Source: Aselliscus stoliczkanus (taxonomy: Eukaryota; Chordata; Mammalia; Chiroptera; Hipposideridae). Taken from it: 64,000 nucleotides of DNA. The first letter of the stretch is position 1, and the number at the start of each line of letters is the position of its first letter. Under the pieces are notes generated by a model. It was not told the origin of the DNA. It searched no databases and worked only from the letters and a program-made list of their open reading frames with translations. Shown here piece by piece: positions 34,845-45,864 of the stretch. Position numbers and translations under genes: made by a program. The stretch spans positions 36,971,501 through 37,035,500 of the forward strand of contig CM066735.1 of the NCBI GenBank assembly GCA_033961575.1, given 5' to 3'.

Positions 34845-35260
34845 GATCCAGCCGAGTGGTTTGTTGGTTAACAGCTGGTTTGGGACGCCAACGGCCCCAG
34901 TTCAGATCCCGCATATGAGGGCCAGTGACACTGCCCTCTACAGCTGAGATGGTGAACAACAGCCCCAGCTCCAGGTGAGTCTCCAGGATGGCATAGCTGC
35001 AGCCCCTGCTGCAGTGGGCTGCCACAGCTACAGTGAGTGGCCGGCAGCCAGTGTGAGCAGCCAGCAGCCGGAGTGAGCTGCCAAGAGCTGCCATGAGCAG
35101 CCATCCAAAGGCCGGCGACCGATCTCCCTCACCTGGGAAGAGTGCAATGATGATACCAACATGGGCCAGTGAAGTAATGTCCTCCACAACTAAACTAAAG
35201 AACAAGAGGACAGCAACTTGTCTGTTCCCCTCCCCCACTTCCCCAATAAAATCTTTAAAA
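34845..35260 (+). mobile_element. Mosaic SINE (short-SINE head plus VES-like tail)
   Basis: Same architecture as at 19321: head CCAGCCGAGTGG to GGGCCAGTGACACTGCCCTC, a GC-rich CAGCC/GTGAGC body, and a tail ending CCCCAATAAAATCTTTAAA. The TSD is AAAAATGTTTTG (34833-34844) and AAAAATGATTTG (35261-35272). The 195-codon minus-strand frame through it is a shadow. Confidence 0.88.
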
Positions 35261-35289
35261 AAAAATGATTTGAACTCTAAAAAGAGAGT

Positions 35290-36415
35290 TTTAAGTGTGA
35301 ATACCAGCAACTAAATTATCTGGTAACTCTCATACTAGAAATATAACAAAATCAAGAGTTTCCACAAAATAATATTCACAGTTCCTAGGATAAAATCTAA
35401 AATTACTCAACATACAGACAGGAATATATAAATCATTCTTAAAAGAAAAGACATGCAACTGAGACCATTGATGAAATGACCCAGATATTGCAACCAGCAG
35501 ACAAGAATTTTAAAAGAATTGTTATAATTATGCTCAGAGAAGTAAAGGGAAATATGCTTGCAGTGAATTGAAAATGTGGGACATCTCAACAAAGATATAT
35601 AAAGAATAAAAAAAGAACTAAATAGAAATTCCAAAACCGAAAAATAAAATTTCTAAAATAAGTTTACTGTATTGCCTTAACAACAGAATAGAAATTATGG
35701 GAAAAAAGACTCAGTACTTGCCAATAGATCAATGTAGATATGTAGAACACAGAAAAATAAATAAATAAAAGATTGGGGAAAAAAATGAAGAGACCTTCAA
35801 AAACCTGAGGACAATACTCAATGTCTAACAGGCATGAATAAAATTCATTAAGGAGAGGTCAGAGAGTATGAAACATACAACTTATTTGAAGAAACAATGC
35901 CCTAAAACTTCTCAAATTTGATGAAAGGCATATAAAACTGAATACTTAGGAATCTTAGTAAAACCCAAGCAGGACATATACAATGAAAATCATGGTTAGG
36001 CCCATCATAACCAATCTGCTGATAATAGAATTAAAGGGAATCTTGGAAGCAGCCAAAGGAAAATGACATATTACATACATTCCGAAGAACAATGATTAAA
36101 AATGTATCAGAAGCTATGACAAACAGACATTCTGGGACACTGTCTTTTCATTGCTCAAAAGAAAGTACTCTCAACTAAGGATTTCATATTTAGTAAAAAT
36201 ATTCTTCTTCAAACATGAAGACAAAATAAGGACATTTTCATATTTTTAAATAATACTAAGAGAAGTCATTGCCAGTATAACTCCTCCACAAGATTTGTTT
36301 TAAAATTTTATTCAGTTGGAGTGAAATGACACCAGACTGAAACTTGGATCTTCAGAAAGAAGTAAAGGGCATCAGAGATGGCAACTATCTAGGTAAATAT
36401 AAAAGACTATGCTTA
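35290..36415 (+). mobile_element. HAL1/L1 ORF1-type element relic
   Basis: Diverged sequence matches the ORF1-like region of old L1/HAL1 copies: 'acttatttgaagaaacaatg', 'aatcttggaagcagccaaag', 'gacatattacatacattccg', 'aggacattttcatatttt' and 'gtaaatataaaagactatg' occur in order. No ORF2 sequence follows before the next unique DNA. HAL1 ('half-LINE') elements naturally lack ORF2; a truncated old L1 is the alternative. Confidence 0.55.
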
Positions 36416-37570
36416 AAAATATAGCTGTGCAACCCAAACCCCTATCAGGATATAGACCATTACATCAGAAAGTTCCATCATGCCCCTCCTGTAACAATTC
36501 TCCCTCCCAAGAGGAAATCCATGTTCCAGGGTTTTCCCACCATAGATTTGTTTTGCTGATTAGTTTTCCCCATCCTACAATTCCAGTAAATTCAGGATAA
36601 GATCCTGAAACCCATTTATGAGAAAACAGTGGTGAAAACCTTTAGATTTGCAAGGCTGGGATACATTCAGTCTGTACTGTATCGTCAATCTCTTCTTCAA
36701 CTGCCCAAGATTCTTTCTAAATATTAACCCCTAAACAGGGTTTCCCTGGGTACCCAGAAGAGGCATTGGTTGTGTGGAAGAGAAAGCCCCCATGCTCCTG
36801 AACTTGAGTAAAAGTGAAAAGAACAAACACTAGTCTTCCCATGGATAAAGTAATGAAACCTACCTCCAACACCAAGTTTATAACTTTGAAAGAAAAGTAC
36901 CATTAGAGGGGGTAAAGTTGAAGATCTAGACAAAAGAAAGAATGCTCCAAGCATGTTCCTACAGAAGATGGTAGCAAAGGACAGACTGGCCTTAAAAGTT
37001 AGAAAGGACATCTTATCTCCTGAGACTGGAAAAAAGAGGATAAGATTTATGAGGAAATAAAAACTTTAAAGTATAGTAGATTCAGGGAATTAAGAGATAT
37101 CTACTTTGATGAATTGACACTCACTGCAGTAAAAACGGCTGAACCAGGAGATTCAGGGGAGGCTGGCATTAATTACAGGAGGAGCAGCTATTAGAAGGTC
37201 AAAACAATTAAACCCCATACACCAAATAAAGCATAGTGGCACAAGCACAACAAAGCCACTGCTATAAAATAATGCTGAATCCCAACTTCACTCCTTAAAG
37301 CAAAGTTTCAATCTAGATTTCAATATAGAGAATAACACCATCGTTGTACTAGAATAAAAGAACCATTATGATATGTATAGTACAACCCATTGCACAGTTT
37401 TATGGCTACACAATGTATCATGATAATGCCACACATCATTTTTTAAGAAAAAGTCCAGCATTGTATATTCCATTTCCGCCTGTATACTTGCTCTGCTGTC
37501 TCAGCTTGGTTTTTACAGGTTAACTAGAGTTGTGAACTTTGCTGAGAGAGTCTCTAAACTGCAGAAATTA
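36416..37570. other. Unannotated DNA
   Basis: No gene or repeat recognised. Frames up to 95 codons carry no motif. Confidence 0.4.
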
Positions 37571-37585
37571 AAACCTGACCAATGA

Positions 37586-38022
37586 GGGCCAGCCAAGTGG
37601 CACATTGGTTAAGAGTTGGTTTGGGATGCCAGCTCTGAGCAGCAGGGCCCCGGTTTGGATCCCACATTAGGGCCAGTTATGCTGTGCCTTCTACAGTTAA
37701 GATTGTGAACAACAGCTTGACCCGGAGCTGGGCTGCCATGAATCGCCAGCGATGGTGTAGGCTGCAGTGGGGCTGGCCAGCAGCTGGTGTGTGCTTTCCT
37801 GAACCACCACGAGTGGCTGTCCAGAGGCCAGCAACCGATCTGCCTCACCTAGCAAGAGCACAATGATAATACCAATATGGGCCAGTGAAACAACGTCCTC
37901 CACAACTAGACTGAAGAACCAAAAAACAGCAACTTGTCTGTTCCCCTTCCCTGGTTCCCCAACGCTGTTCCCCTCCCCCAATTCCCCAATAAAATCTTAA
38001 AAAAAAAAAAAAAAGAAAGAAA
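37586..38022 (+). mobile_element. Mosaic SINE with perfect 15-bp TSD
   Basis: Head GGGCCAGCCAAGTGGCACAT with an extra AGCTCTGAGCAGCAG stretch resembling the VES head, a GC-rich body, and the shared tail ending CCCCAATAAAATCTTAAA plus an A-rich tract. AAACCTGACCAATGA is repeated exactly at 37571-37585 and 38023-38037. Overlapping minus frames are shadows. Confidence 0.92.
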
Positions 38023-38303
38023 AAACCTGACCAATGAATTAAGGTTGCAAATAAACTGCCCAAGCTGGTCATGGTGGCCAGGTAGGGAAGTGCTTCAGCT
38101 CTCAGGTTCCTCACCAGGGTGCCTTGTTACACATTTTATCTGTTGAAGCATTTGGAGCCATAGTATATTGTAATTCAATTAAATTACTCCAAAGTTTATT
38201 TTCTTTAATTCAACCAATAATAATGAGGATCCACTGAGAAAAGAAACCATATTAGGGGTAAAAACAAAAGGAGTGGAGGCATTTTTTGCTCTGAAGAAAC
38301 ATA

Positions 38304-38383
38304 TTGGGTTATTGGAATAGTCATGACGTATTTTTTCTATGTTTTCCTAGCAAAAATGCGTCCTGACTTTCCCTACAACCCAA
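38304..38383. mobile_element. MADE1-like mariner MITE, copy 2
   Basis: An 80-bp near-palindrome with ends TTGGGTTATTGGAATAGTCA and (complement) TTGGGTTGTAGGGAAAGTCA, flanked by TA on both sides (38302-38303 and 38384-38385). Same family as 14883-14963. Confidence 0.88.
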
Positions 38384-38385
38384 TA

Positions 38386-39363
38386 ATTTCTGAGAGCTGC
38401 CTTTGACTATCGAGAACTTTCCATTCTGAGCCTCTCCACCTTTCTCCTCGGTGGATGTTTGGGTCTTTCTTTCCACATTTCTCATTCTGGAATACTGGAA
38501 TAACTCAATGAAATCAGGAGAATATTACAAATGGCCACCTGGCCTTTCTTCTTCTGATCAAATTAGATATCATGTTATTCTTATTATGCCTTCATTCCAA
38601 TTTGTGCATTTACCAAAACAATAAAATCAAACTTCTGTCTCTGTAAGTAACTCCCAAAACAGTTGAATAAGCTCTATATGTTTCTTCTTTCTATAAAATT
38701 GTTTTTTGAAATTATTTTAAAATATGGGGGGTAAGAAACATCCACAACCTACTTCAGAAAAAAATAAATTACAATGAACATGGTTATTGGGTGGGATAAC
38801 AGATTCAAGGTATACTATCTAAGATGGCCTTGGGGTTAATTTTACCATTATAACACACAAAAAGATATTGCTGCCCACCTGGCATCCTGAAAGCCCTAGA
38901 CCAAAGCAACAACAGCATGGAACCATTGAGTCAGCCCTTGCATGGGAAGTTTTGTATTTGTTTTTTCTCTGCTCAACTTCAGGAACATATCTAAGAAAGA
39001 CCAGTGTGTGGGTGGGGGAGGGCAAAAAAGGGGGGCAGGGAGGCATGAGGGGGGCCAACCTCTCTCCGGGACACCATGAGAGCAAGACAATGCTCATCAC
39101 CCACCATTCATATCACTTTGATGGTTCCTCCCTCTTTCCTTGACTTTGAGCATTTCTAAGATGTTTTGTTAGAGGAAGGACATAAAGCCTATATGCATTA
39201 ACTGCTTTAAAACTCTGAGATAAACATCCTGTTCAATCTGTGTTGACTCACATTGAACACATTGTATGCTGCCCCAGGACAGCAGCTCAAAAGTCACAGG
39301 CTGCATTTATCACAACTAGTTCTTCAGTCCTAGTCCTGACTTCCTCCCCAGTGAACTCAGCTC
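38386..39363. other. Unannotated DNA
   Basis: No gene recognised. A strong G-run cluster lies at 39009-39056. Confidence 0.4.
39009..39056 (+). other. Potential G-quadruplex cluster
   Basis: Six runs of three or more G within about 48 bases, e.g. GTGGGGGAGGG, then GGGGGGCAGGGAGG and GAGGGGGG. This satisfies a G3+ N1-7 pattern. No gene or promoter adjoins it. Confidence 0.6.
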
Positions 39364-39377
39364 AAAAGTGAAATTCA

Positions 39378-40780
39378 CTGTGGTTTTTATTTGCATTTCC
39401 CTAATGATCAGCGAGGTTGAACATTTTTTCATATGCCTGTTGGCCATCTGTATGTCCTCTTTAGAGAAATATCTCTTCATTTCCTCTGCCCATTTTTTAA
39501 TTGGGTTGTTTGGGGTTTTTTTGGTGTTGAGTTGCATGAGCGTTTTATACATTTTAGATATTAACCCCTTAGCAGATATATTGTTCCCAAATATATTCTC
39601 CCATTCAGTAGGCTTCCTTTTTGTTTTATTCATGGTTTCCTTTGTTGTGAAAAAACTTTTAAGTTTGATATAATTCCATATGTTCATTTTTTCTTTTACT
39701 TCCCTTGCCAATGGGGATGTATCAGTAAAAATATTGCTCAGGGTAATGTCTGCAAATTTACTCGTTATATTTTCTTCTAGGAGTTTTATGGTTTCAGGTC
39801 TTACATTTAAGTCTTTAATCCATTTTGAATTTGTTCTTGTATATGGTGTAAGGAGGTGGTCCAGTTTCACTTTTTTGCATGTGTCAGTCCAATTTTCCCA
39901 GCACCATTTATTAAACAGACTATCTTTACCCCAGTGTAAACTCTTGCTTCCATTGTCATAGATTAACTGTCCATATATACATGGATTTATTTCTGGGGTC
40001 TCTGTTCTGTTCCACTGGTCTATGTGCCTGTTTTATGCCAATACCATACTGTTTGATTATTGTAGCCTTGTAGTATGTTTTGATGTCTGGTAGTGTGATC
40101 CTCCCGACTTTGTTCTTATTTCTCAGGATTGCCGAGGCTATTCGGGGTCTTTTATGATTCCATATAAATTATAGGATTATATTTTCTATTTCTGTGAAAA
40201 ATGCCCTTGGTAGTTTGATTGGAATTGCATTGAATCTATACATTGCTTTAGGCAATATGGATATTTTAACTATATTAATTCTTCCTATCCATGAGCATGG
40301 TAGGTATTTCCATTTATTTGTATCTTCTTTTACTTCTTTCTTCAGTGTCTTATAATTTTCTGAGTACAGATCTTTTACTTCTTTGATAAAATTTATTCCT
40401 AGGTATTTTTTTTAGCTCTTGAAGCAATTGTAAATGAGACAGTTTTCTTAATTTCTCCTTCCATTAGTTTATATGGGTATATGCAAATGCAACTGATTTC
40501 TGAACATTGATTTTGTATCCTGCTACCTTACTGAACTCGTCTTTCAGTTCCAATAGTTTTTTTTGTTTGTTTTTTTGTTTTTTGTTTTTTTGAGGGCAGT
40601 GTCACTGGCCCTCATATGTGGGACCCAAACTGGGGCCGCTGGCTTCCAAAGCCAGCGCTTAACCACCGCGCCACTCGGCCGGCCCTTCCAATAGTTTTTT
40701 GATGGAGTCTTTGGGGTTGTCTAAATATAGTATCATGTCATCTGCATATAATGACAATTTTACTTCTTCCTTGCCAATTG
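39378..40780 (-). mobile_element. Inverted 5' segment of a young LINE-1 (ORF2 RT to C terminus)
   Basis: The complement encodes ORF2p from the RT catalytic motif (YADDM near 40745) to REMQIKTT (near 39385). A 184-codon frame (39316-39870) is open, with [24 protein letters not shown]-type and [20 protein letters not shown] motifs; its last residues run past the element into flanking DNA. The right edge meets the plus-strand L1 at about 40780. A short SINE interrupts it at 40563-40685. The outer edge abuts the TSD copy at 39364-39377. There are relatively few lesions, so this is younger than the other L1s here. Confidence 0.93.
40563..40685 (-). mobile_element. Short tRNA-derived SINE nested in L1
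   Basis: T-rich tail, GAGGGCAGTGTCACTGGCCC, B-box complement GGACCCAAACT, and head complement CGCCACTCGGCCGGCCC. A perfect 15-bp TSD, TTCCAATAGTTTTTT, lies at 40548-40562 and 40686-40700 inside the L1, so the SINE is younger than the L1. Confidence 0.96.
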
Positions 40781-41843
40781 GAGATAATACCTCATTCCAG
40801 TCAGAATGACTATCATCAACAAATCAACAAACAACAAGTGCTGGCGGGGCTGTGGGGAAAAGGGGACCCTGCTGCACTGTTGGTGGGATTGCAGATTGGT
40901 GCAGCCACTATGGAAGTCAGTATGGAGGTATCTCAAAAAACTGGAAATGGAACTACCTTTTGACCCAGCAATTCCACTCCTAGGCATTTATCCTGAAAAG
41001 CCCAAGACACTAATTTGAAAAAATATATGCACCCCTATGTTCATTGCAGTGCTATTTACAATAGCCAAGACTTGGAAACAATTAAAATGCCCATTGGTAG
41101 ATTACTGGATTAATAAACTGTGGTACATTTACACAACGGAGTATTACACAGCTATAAAGAGAAAGAAATCGTACCGTTTGCAACGATATTGATGGACCTA
41201 GAGAACATTATGTTAAATGAAATAAGTCAGTCAGAGAAAGACAAATACCATATGCTCTCACTTATATGTGGAATCTAAAGAACTGAATAAACGAGCAATG
41301 TAAACAGAAATAGTCTTAGAGATACAAAGAAAAAACTGATGAGGGCTAGATGGGATGGGGATGGACATGAGGGAGAAGAGGAAAGGACGAGGCAACATAA
41401 ACTGATAACTACAATACTCCTGCAGAGACAGAAGAGACAGTTTAGGGAATATAATCAATAAGGTTGTAAATATTTTTTTTTAGGGGATCAGAAGGACTCA
41501 AGTCTTGTCAGGGAGACCACTTCATGGACGGTGTAGTGGCCTTACCACTACACTGTACATCTGAAGCTGCTGCTGAATAATATTGTATGTCAACTATAAT
41601 TTAACACATATATAGTATAGATATAACACATATATGGGATGTGGAATATAGTGTGGGGATGGAGTCAATGGAATTGAAATAGATATGTATGATATCAGGG
41701 GTGGGGGGGCAGGAGAGGGGGAGGGGGAGTCACTTTGTAAGGGGTGAAAAAGATAACTATTGCATTGTTTTGTACATCTGTAACTAATAATAATAATAAT
41801 AATAATAATAAAGTTAAAAAATAAAAATAAAAAAATACTTTAA
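40781..41843 (+). mobile_element. LINE-1 3' body: ORF2 end, 3' UTR and A-rich tail
   Basis: Begins GATAATACCTCATTCCAGTC, exactly where the inverted segment's REMQIKTT leaves off (RYHLIPVRM in ORF2p). It encodes [18 protein letters not shown] (frame 40806-41018) and [12 protein letters not shown], then the 3' UTR with a G-rich tract at 41702-41729, a (TAA)n tail at 41785-41811 and an A-rich end. The second TSD copy is at 41844-41857. Confidence 0.94.
41785..41811. repeat. (TAA)n tract in L1 tail
   Basis: Nine units of TAA at the L1 3' end, derived from the poly(A) region. Confidence 0.95.
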
Positions 41844-41857
41844 AAAAGTGAAATTCA

Positions 41858-43728
41858 AAATCCTCTTCCATGCTTTAGGCAGATCTTAAGACTGTGCTGT
41901 CTTTTTCACTGTTAATTCCTGAGTCTCTGTTTCCAGCTGACAGTGTTGAGTTTGGAAAGGAATTAGGATGTTACAGATAAACATTCTGCCCTAAAGCCCT
42001 TTTAGGCTGCAATCCAAGCACAGTGACCAAAGCTGCACAGAGTCCCCATCATTTACCAAGGTCAAGGTTAGTGAGATGGGGAAGCAGAACAGCCTGGGGG
42101 GAATGTCACAAATTAGAAATGGGAAGGTTACCTTAAATCTGTGGCCCAGAAGCCACTGGCACACATGGTCATAGGTTATGACTGTCACCCAGGGCAAGCT
42201 AGCTTCATGCATATGTGACCTGTGCAGCTGCATAAGGCCCCATGTTCAGAAATGCCCTGAGTTTGGTTTAATGCTCTTCTGTCACTGCCTTAAATTCTTG
42301 ATCATTTTTAAATAAGGGCCCTGACTTTCCATTTTGCACTGGGCCCTGCAAAGTACTCAGCCAATCCTGCTGTCGCTTCTTTGTGTATGTCATGAGGCAA
42401 GGTGTGGGCATGGGGGGAGAGAGTCTATTGAAACCAAAGTGGCTGATAATTAATTATGGCTGTGGAAACACAATGATTCTTCTCTCCAGCACATTTTTAA
42501 ATTATGCCCTATGATTCCTCAATTACTATCTGCTCTATTTCAAATAATAAGCCAAAGAACAGTAAAACATATGCTCGTGGCTTTTTTCCATGCTCACCAG
42601 AAAGATCCATTTTATGTGATGAAGCTCCAGCGGAGGAATATGCTTTCACATGAGGTCCTTGGAGAGAGGCTGGGAAAGAGTGACTCTCAAAGAAGTGAAG
42701 GTGGCTCTGGGAGGGAACAAAACGAGATCTTCCACATTCAGGAAGATGTAAAAACAAAAATAAGACAACATCCCGAGGAAATGACCCAGTTCCCCTCATC
42801 CTGGCAGAATTGGCCCAGTTCCATAATGCAGAATCATGATAAAGGAGGACAGGATTGCAAAGTCCACATGGCACCTCAGAAGATAGTCAAGATTCCAGCC
42901 TGAGCAAATAAGAGGTTTGTTGTTGGTCAACAGAGACAGAAGATAGCAATTTAGCAAATGCAGTTGTTTCCCCCCAACCCCACCCCCAACAATCAGCATA
43001 TGTTACATGCAAGGGTGAGCCTAGGAAAAAGAAAGAGCTATTGACCCCTGGGAAGAGTGTTCAGGGTGTATGTTGGGGATGTGTGGGGGGCGGCGAGGAA
43101 AGATGGAAGTCACATCTGCTAGGGAGGATTGAGAAAATTGGGAGGATAAAGACAGAAGCCAGCAGGTCCCCAAGTGTCAGTGCTGGGAAAGGAACAGTCA
43201 TTGAATAACTGCAGATGATGGGAGCGAACGGCACAGTCTCCAGCGATCCAGGAATTCTCGTAACTTCCATTTGCTAACTCCATTAAAGTTTGATGTATGC
43301 TATGTAGTATTTTCTCTTAATTAAACTTCTTAATTAAACTTTATAGCAAAAACATTTGTCTTTTATTTCCAGGATCCCCAGGAGTGCTGGCAAAGGGAAA
43401 CGTACCACCAGGATTGTTCCATAAAAGCAATTACCTGGAGGAATTTATGAAACAAATGTACTGATTCAGGTGTTCCACACGCTGTTAGTCACGTTCGAAA
43501 AATCTTAATACAAACAAAACATTTTTATCCTCTGTGGATGATATCAGCTCAGAAGAGAAAGACATTTCAATGCTGAAATGATGACTGTAGATGCTATAAC
43601 AGTAGAAAAAGCACCAGACTCAAGGGATATTGATTGGATATAATTACCCTTCTGCTACACCCTAACTGCAGGACACTGGCCAGTCATTACCTGTGTCATC
43701 CTCAATTGAAAAAGGAAATGTTTATTCC
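41858..43728. other. Unannotated DNA
   Basis: Frames of 130 (plus, 42511-42903) and 121 codons (minus, 42509-42874) overlap almost completely and have no domain, so neither is called. No repeat is recognised. Confidence 0.4.
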
Positions 43729-43915
43729 AGTGGTTCTCAAAGTTTGATACCCAAACCAGCAACATCAGCATCACTTAGGAACTTATCAGAAATACAAATT
43801 CTCAAGTTCCATCCAAGACCTACCAAGTCAGAAACTCTGGGGGTACAGCCTTGCAACTTGTTTTAACAAGTTCTCCAAAATATTCAGATACATCCTGAAA
43901 TTTGAAAACTACTTA
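43729..43915 (+). mobile_element. MER5-type hAT-Charlie MITE
   Basis: CAGTGGTTCTCAAAGTTTGA at the start, 'accagcaacatcagcatcac', 'tcagaaactctgggggtaca' and 'tttgaaaact' at the end follow the MER5A consensus order. Confidence 0.88.
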
Positions 43916-44880
43916 ATTAGATGAACTCCAACTCTCTTGACCGCTCAGAAATCCTATAGCACTGCTGCCATCTTCATCATCATCATCAATATATATCAAG
44001 AACATACTCTGTGTGCCCCCACCCCTGTTCCAGGCAATTTATGTATAATGGTCCCTTTAATCACTCTGGGAAGAAAATTCTAGTCGCCATTTGGCAAATG
44101 AGGCATGAAAGGGTCTGGTAGCTATGGCCAAAATGCACCACCAATATCCCCGGGTTTGTTCTTCCAGCTGTTGGCAACTTCTGGGTTTTCTTTAGCTGCA
44201 GAGAGCCACCTTGTACCCAAGGATTCATCCCACTATGGAAGCCCATATCAAGTAATAAATCACAAAAGGGCATAAAGCTCTCACCCCACCATGGGACCAC
44301 TCTGACAGGCATATATGCTCAGAGTTCCCCATGGGGTTGGCTGAGCATTTGTCAGGCAGGTATCACAGTTTGATTTCTCCCTGTCTTCTATCTTGCTTGC
44401 TTCCCCTTCCTTACACATGTGTTGATCCCTAAATATCTTGCACAGCAAACTTCTCAGCATCTGCTTCTGGAAAGTCCGTTTTACAACAATACCTGATTGA
44501 AAATGAGAGGCCAGTAATTAGTAGAGCCAGGTTTCAAATCCAGGTAGACGGACTCTAAGCCTTAGGCTCTTACCTATTTATCATCCTGCCCTATAATTTG
44601 TCTCCCACTTGGGTTTATAAATTATTGGTTCAAGTATTTGAACATGAGATTTAGATATAATTTAATTTATACATGAGGAAACTAAGGTTAGAAAGGATTG
44701 CCCCAGGTTGCCCCTGGTTGGTAATGAGCAAGTACCGATTGATCGATTGGAGATGTTCTGACGCCCACTGTTTCGTTGTATCATGTTACCTTCCACCTTA
44801 AGGATGTGTTCACATATTATCATACCAGTGAGATAAGGTTTTCCTTTATAATTGTAATGGGGAACATTTGACACAAAGCC
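43916..44880. other. Unannotated DNA with MIR-like scraps
   Basis: Antisense MIR-like phrases occur at about 44040-44110, 44490-44590 ('aggtttcaaatccaggtaga') and 44660-44740 ('atgaggaaactaaggttag'). No gene. Confidence 0.4.
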
Positions 44881-44894
44881 TAGGAGACATTACA

Positions 44895-45297
44895 ACTTAT
44901 AACATGAAATACAAAGGAGGATAAAAAAACTACTATCAACTATTTTATATACCAACAAAATGGATAAACTAGAAGTGCAGAAATTATTAGAAACATACAC
45001 CCTACCAAAACTGAACCATGAAAAAACAAAAATCCTGAATAGAGTGATAATAAGCAATGAGATTAAATCAATAATCAAAAACCTTCCAACAAAGAAAGTT
45101 AAGGACTAGATGGCTTCACTGGTAAATTCTACCAAACACTTAAAGAAGAACAAACACCAATCCTCCTCAAACTCTTTCAAAAAATAGATGAGGAGGGAAC
45201 ACATCCAAACTCATTATGTGAGGCCGGAATAACCCTGATATCAAAGCCAGACAAAGATACCATAAGAAAACTACAGGCCAATATCCAGATGAAAATA
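44895..45297 (+). mobile_element. LINE-1 ORF2 fragment (RT N-terminal region)
   Basis: Broken ORF2 reading: 'aaatacaaaggaggataa', 'aaaccttccaacaaagaaag', 'gatggcttcactggtaaatt' and 'actctttcaaaaaatagatg', ending in ALISKPDKD- and ANIQ-like codons. The mariner at 45298 follows, and L1 3' UTR lies on its other side. Confidence 0.88.
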
Positions 45298-45862
45298 TGA
45301 GGTCTGACAACTAGATGAGCCAACTTATCCTAGAAAAAGTGCTACATGCCTCATTGCTGAATATCACTAGAGTCACCTTTGTAGTACTCCCCTTGGGAAG
45401 CTATGCACCAATGCCAGCGCCTAGTCCACCCGTCAAAGCAATTTTGGAACTCTTTCTGGAATGGCCATCAGAGCTATAGATGTAGTACCCTTGATGTCCT
45501 GAATGTCATCCAAATGTCTTCCTTTCAATATTTCCTTTATCTTTGGGTAAAGAAAAAAGTCACTGCGGTGAGATCAGGTGAGTAGGGAGGGTGTTCCAAT
45601 ACAGATATTTGTTTACTGGGTAGAAACTCCCTCGCAGACAGTGCCTTGTGAGCTGGTGCATTGTCCTGATGCAAGAGCCATGAATTGTTGGCGAAAAGTT
45701 CAGGTTGTCTAAGTTTTTCACAGCCTTTCAGCACTTCCAAGTAGTAAACTTGGTTAACTGTTTGTCCAGGTGGTACAAATTCATAGTGAATAATCCCTCT
45801 GATATCAAAAAAAGTTAGCTACATCATGGCAACAAGTTCGTGAACATAATTGTTACACCTCA
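45298..45862 (-). mobile_element. Deleted mariner transposon, copy 2
   Basis: A 565-bp element with ends TGAGGTCTGACAA and (complement) TGAGGTGTAACAA, flanked by TA (45296-45297, 45863-45864). The minus strand encodes a 67-codon piece (45537-45740): FANNSWLLHQDNAPAH, KQISVLEHPPYSPDLTAV. The second Asp (HQDN) is present. The third Asp position, 35 residues on, reads T, with a frame break at that codon as in copy 1. The N-terminal DNA-binding half is absent. It is inactive. Confidence 0.93.
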
Positions 45863-45864
45863 TA

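Noticed and set aside
34723..35310. 195-codon open frame on the minus strand
   Set aside because: It runs antisense through a mosaic SINE; similar frames occur antisense to the other mosaic copies, so it is a product of SINE composition.
39316..39870. 184-codon open frame as a possible host gene
   Set aside because: It is L1 ORF2 sequence in the inverted segment, with its last residues read from flanking DNA.
42509..42903. Overlapping 130- and 121-codon frames on opposite strands
   Set aside because: Two long frames on both strands in the same place usually reflect low stop-codon density. Neither resembles a known protein.
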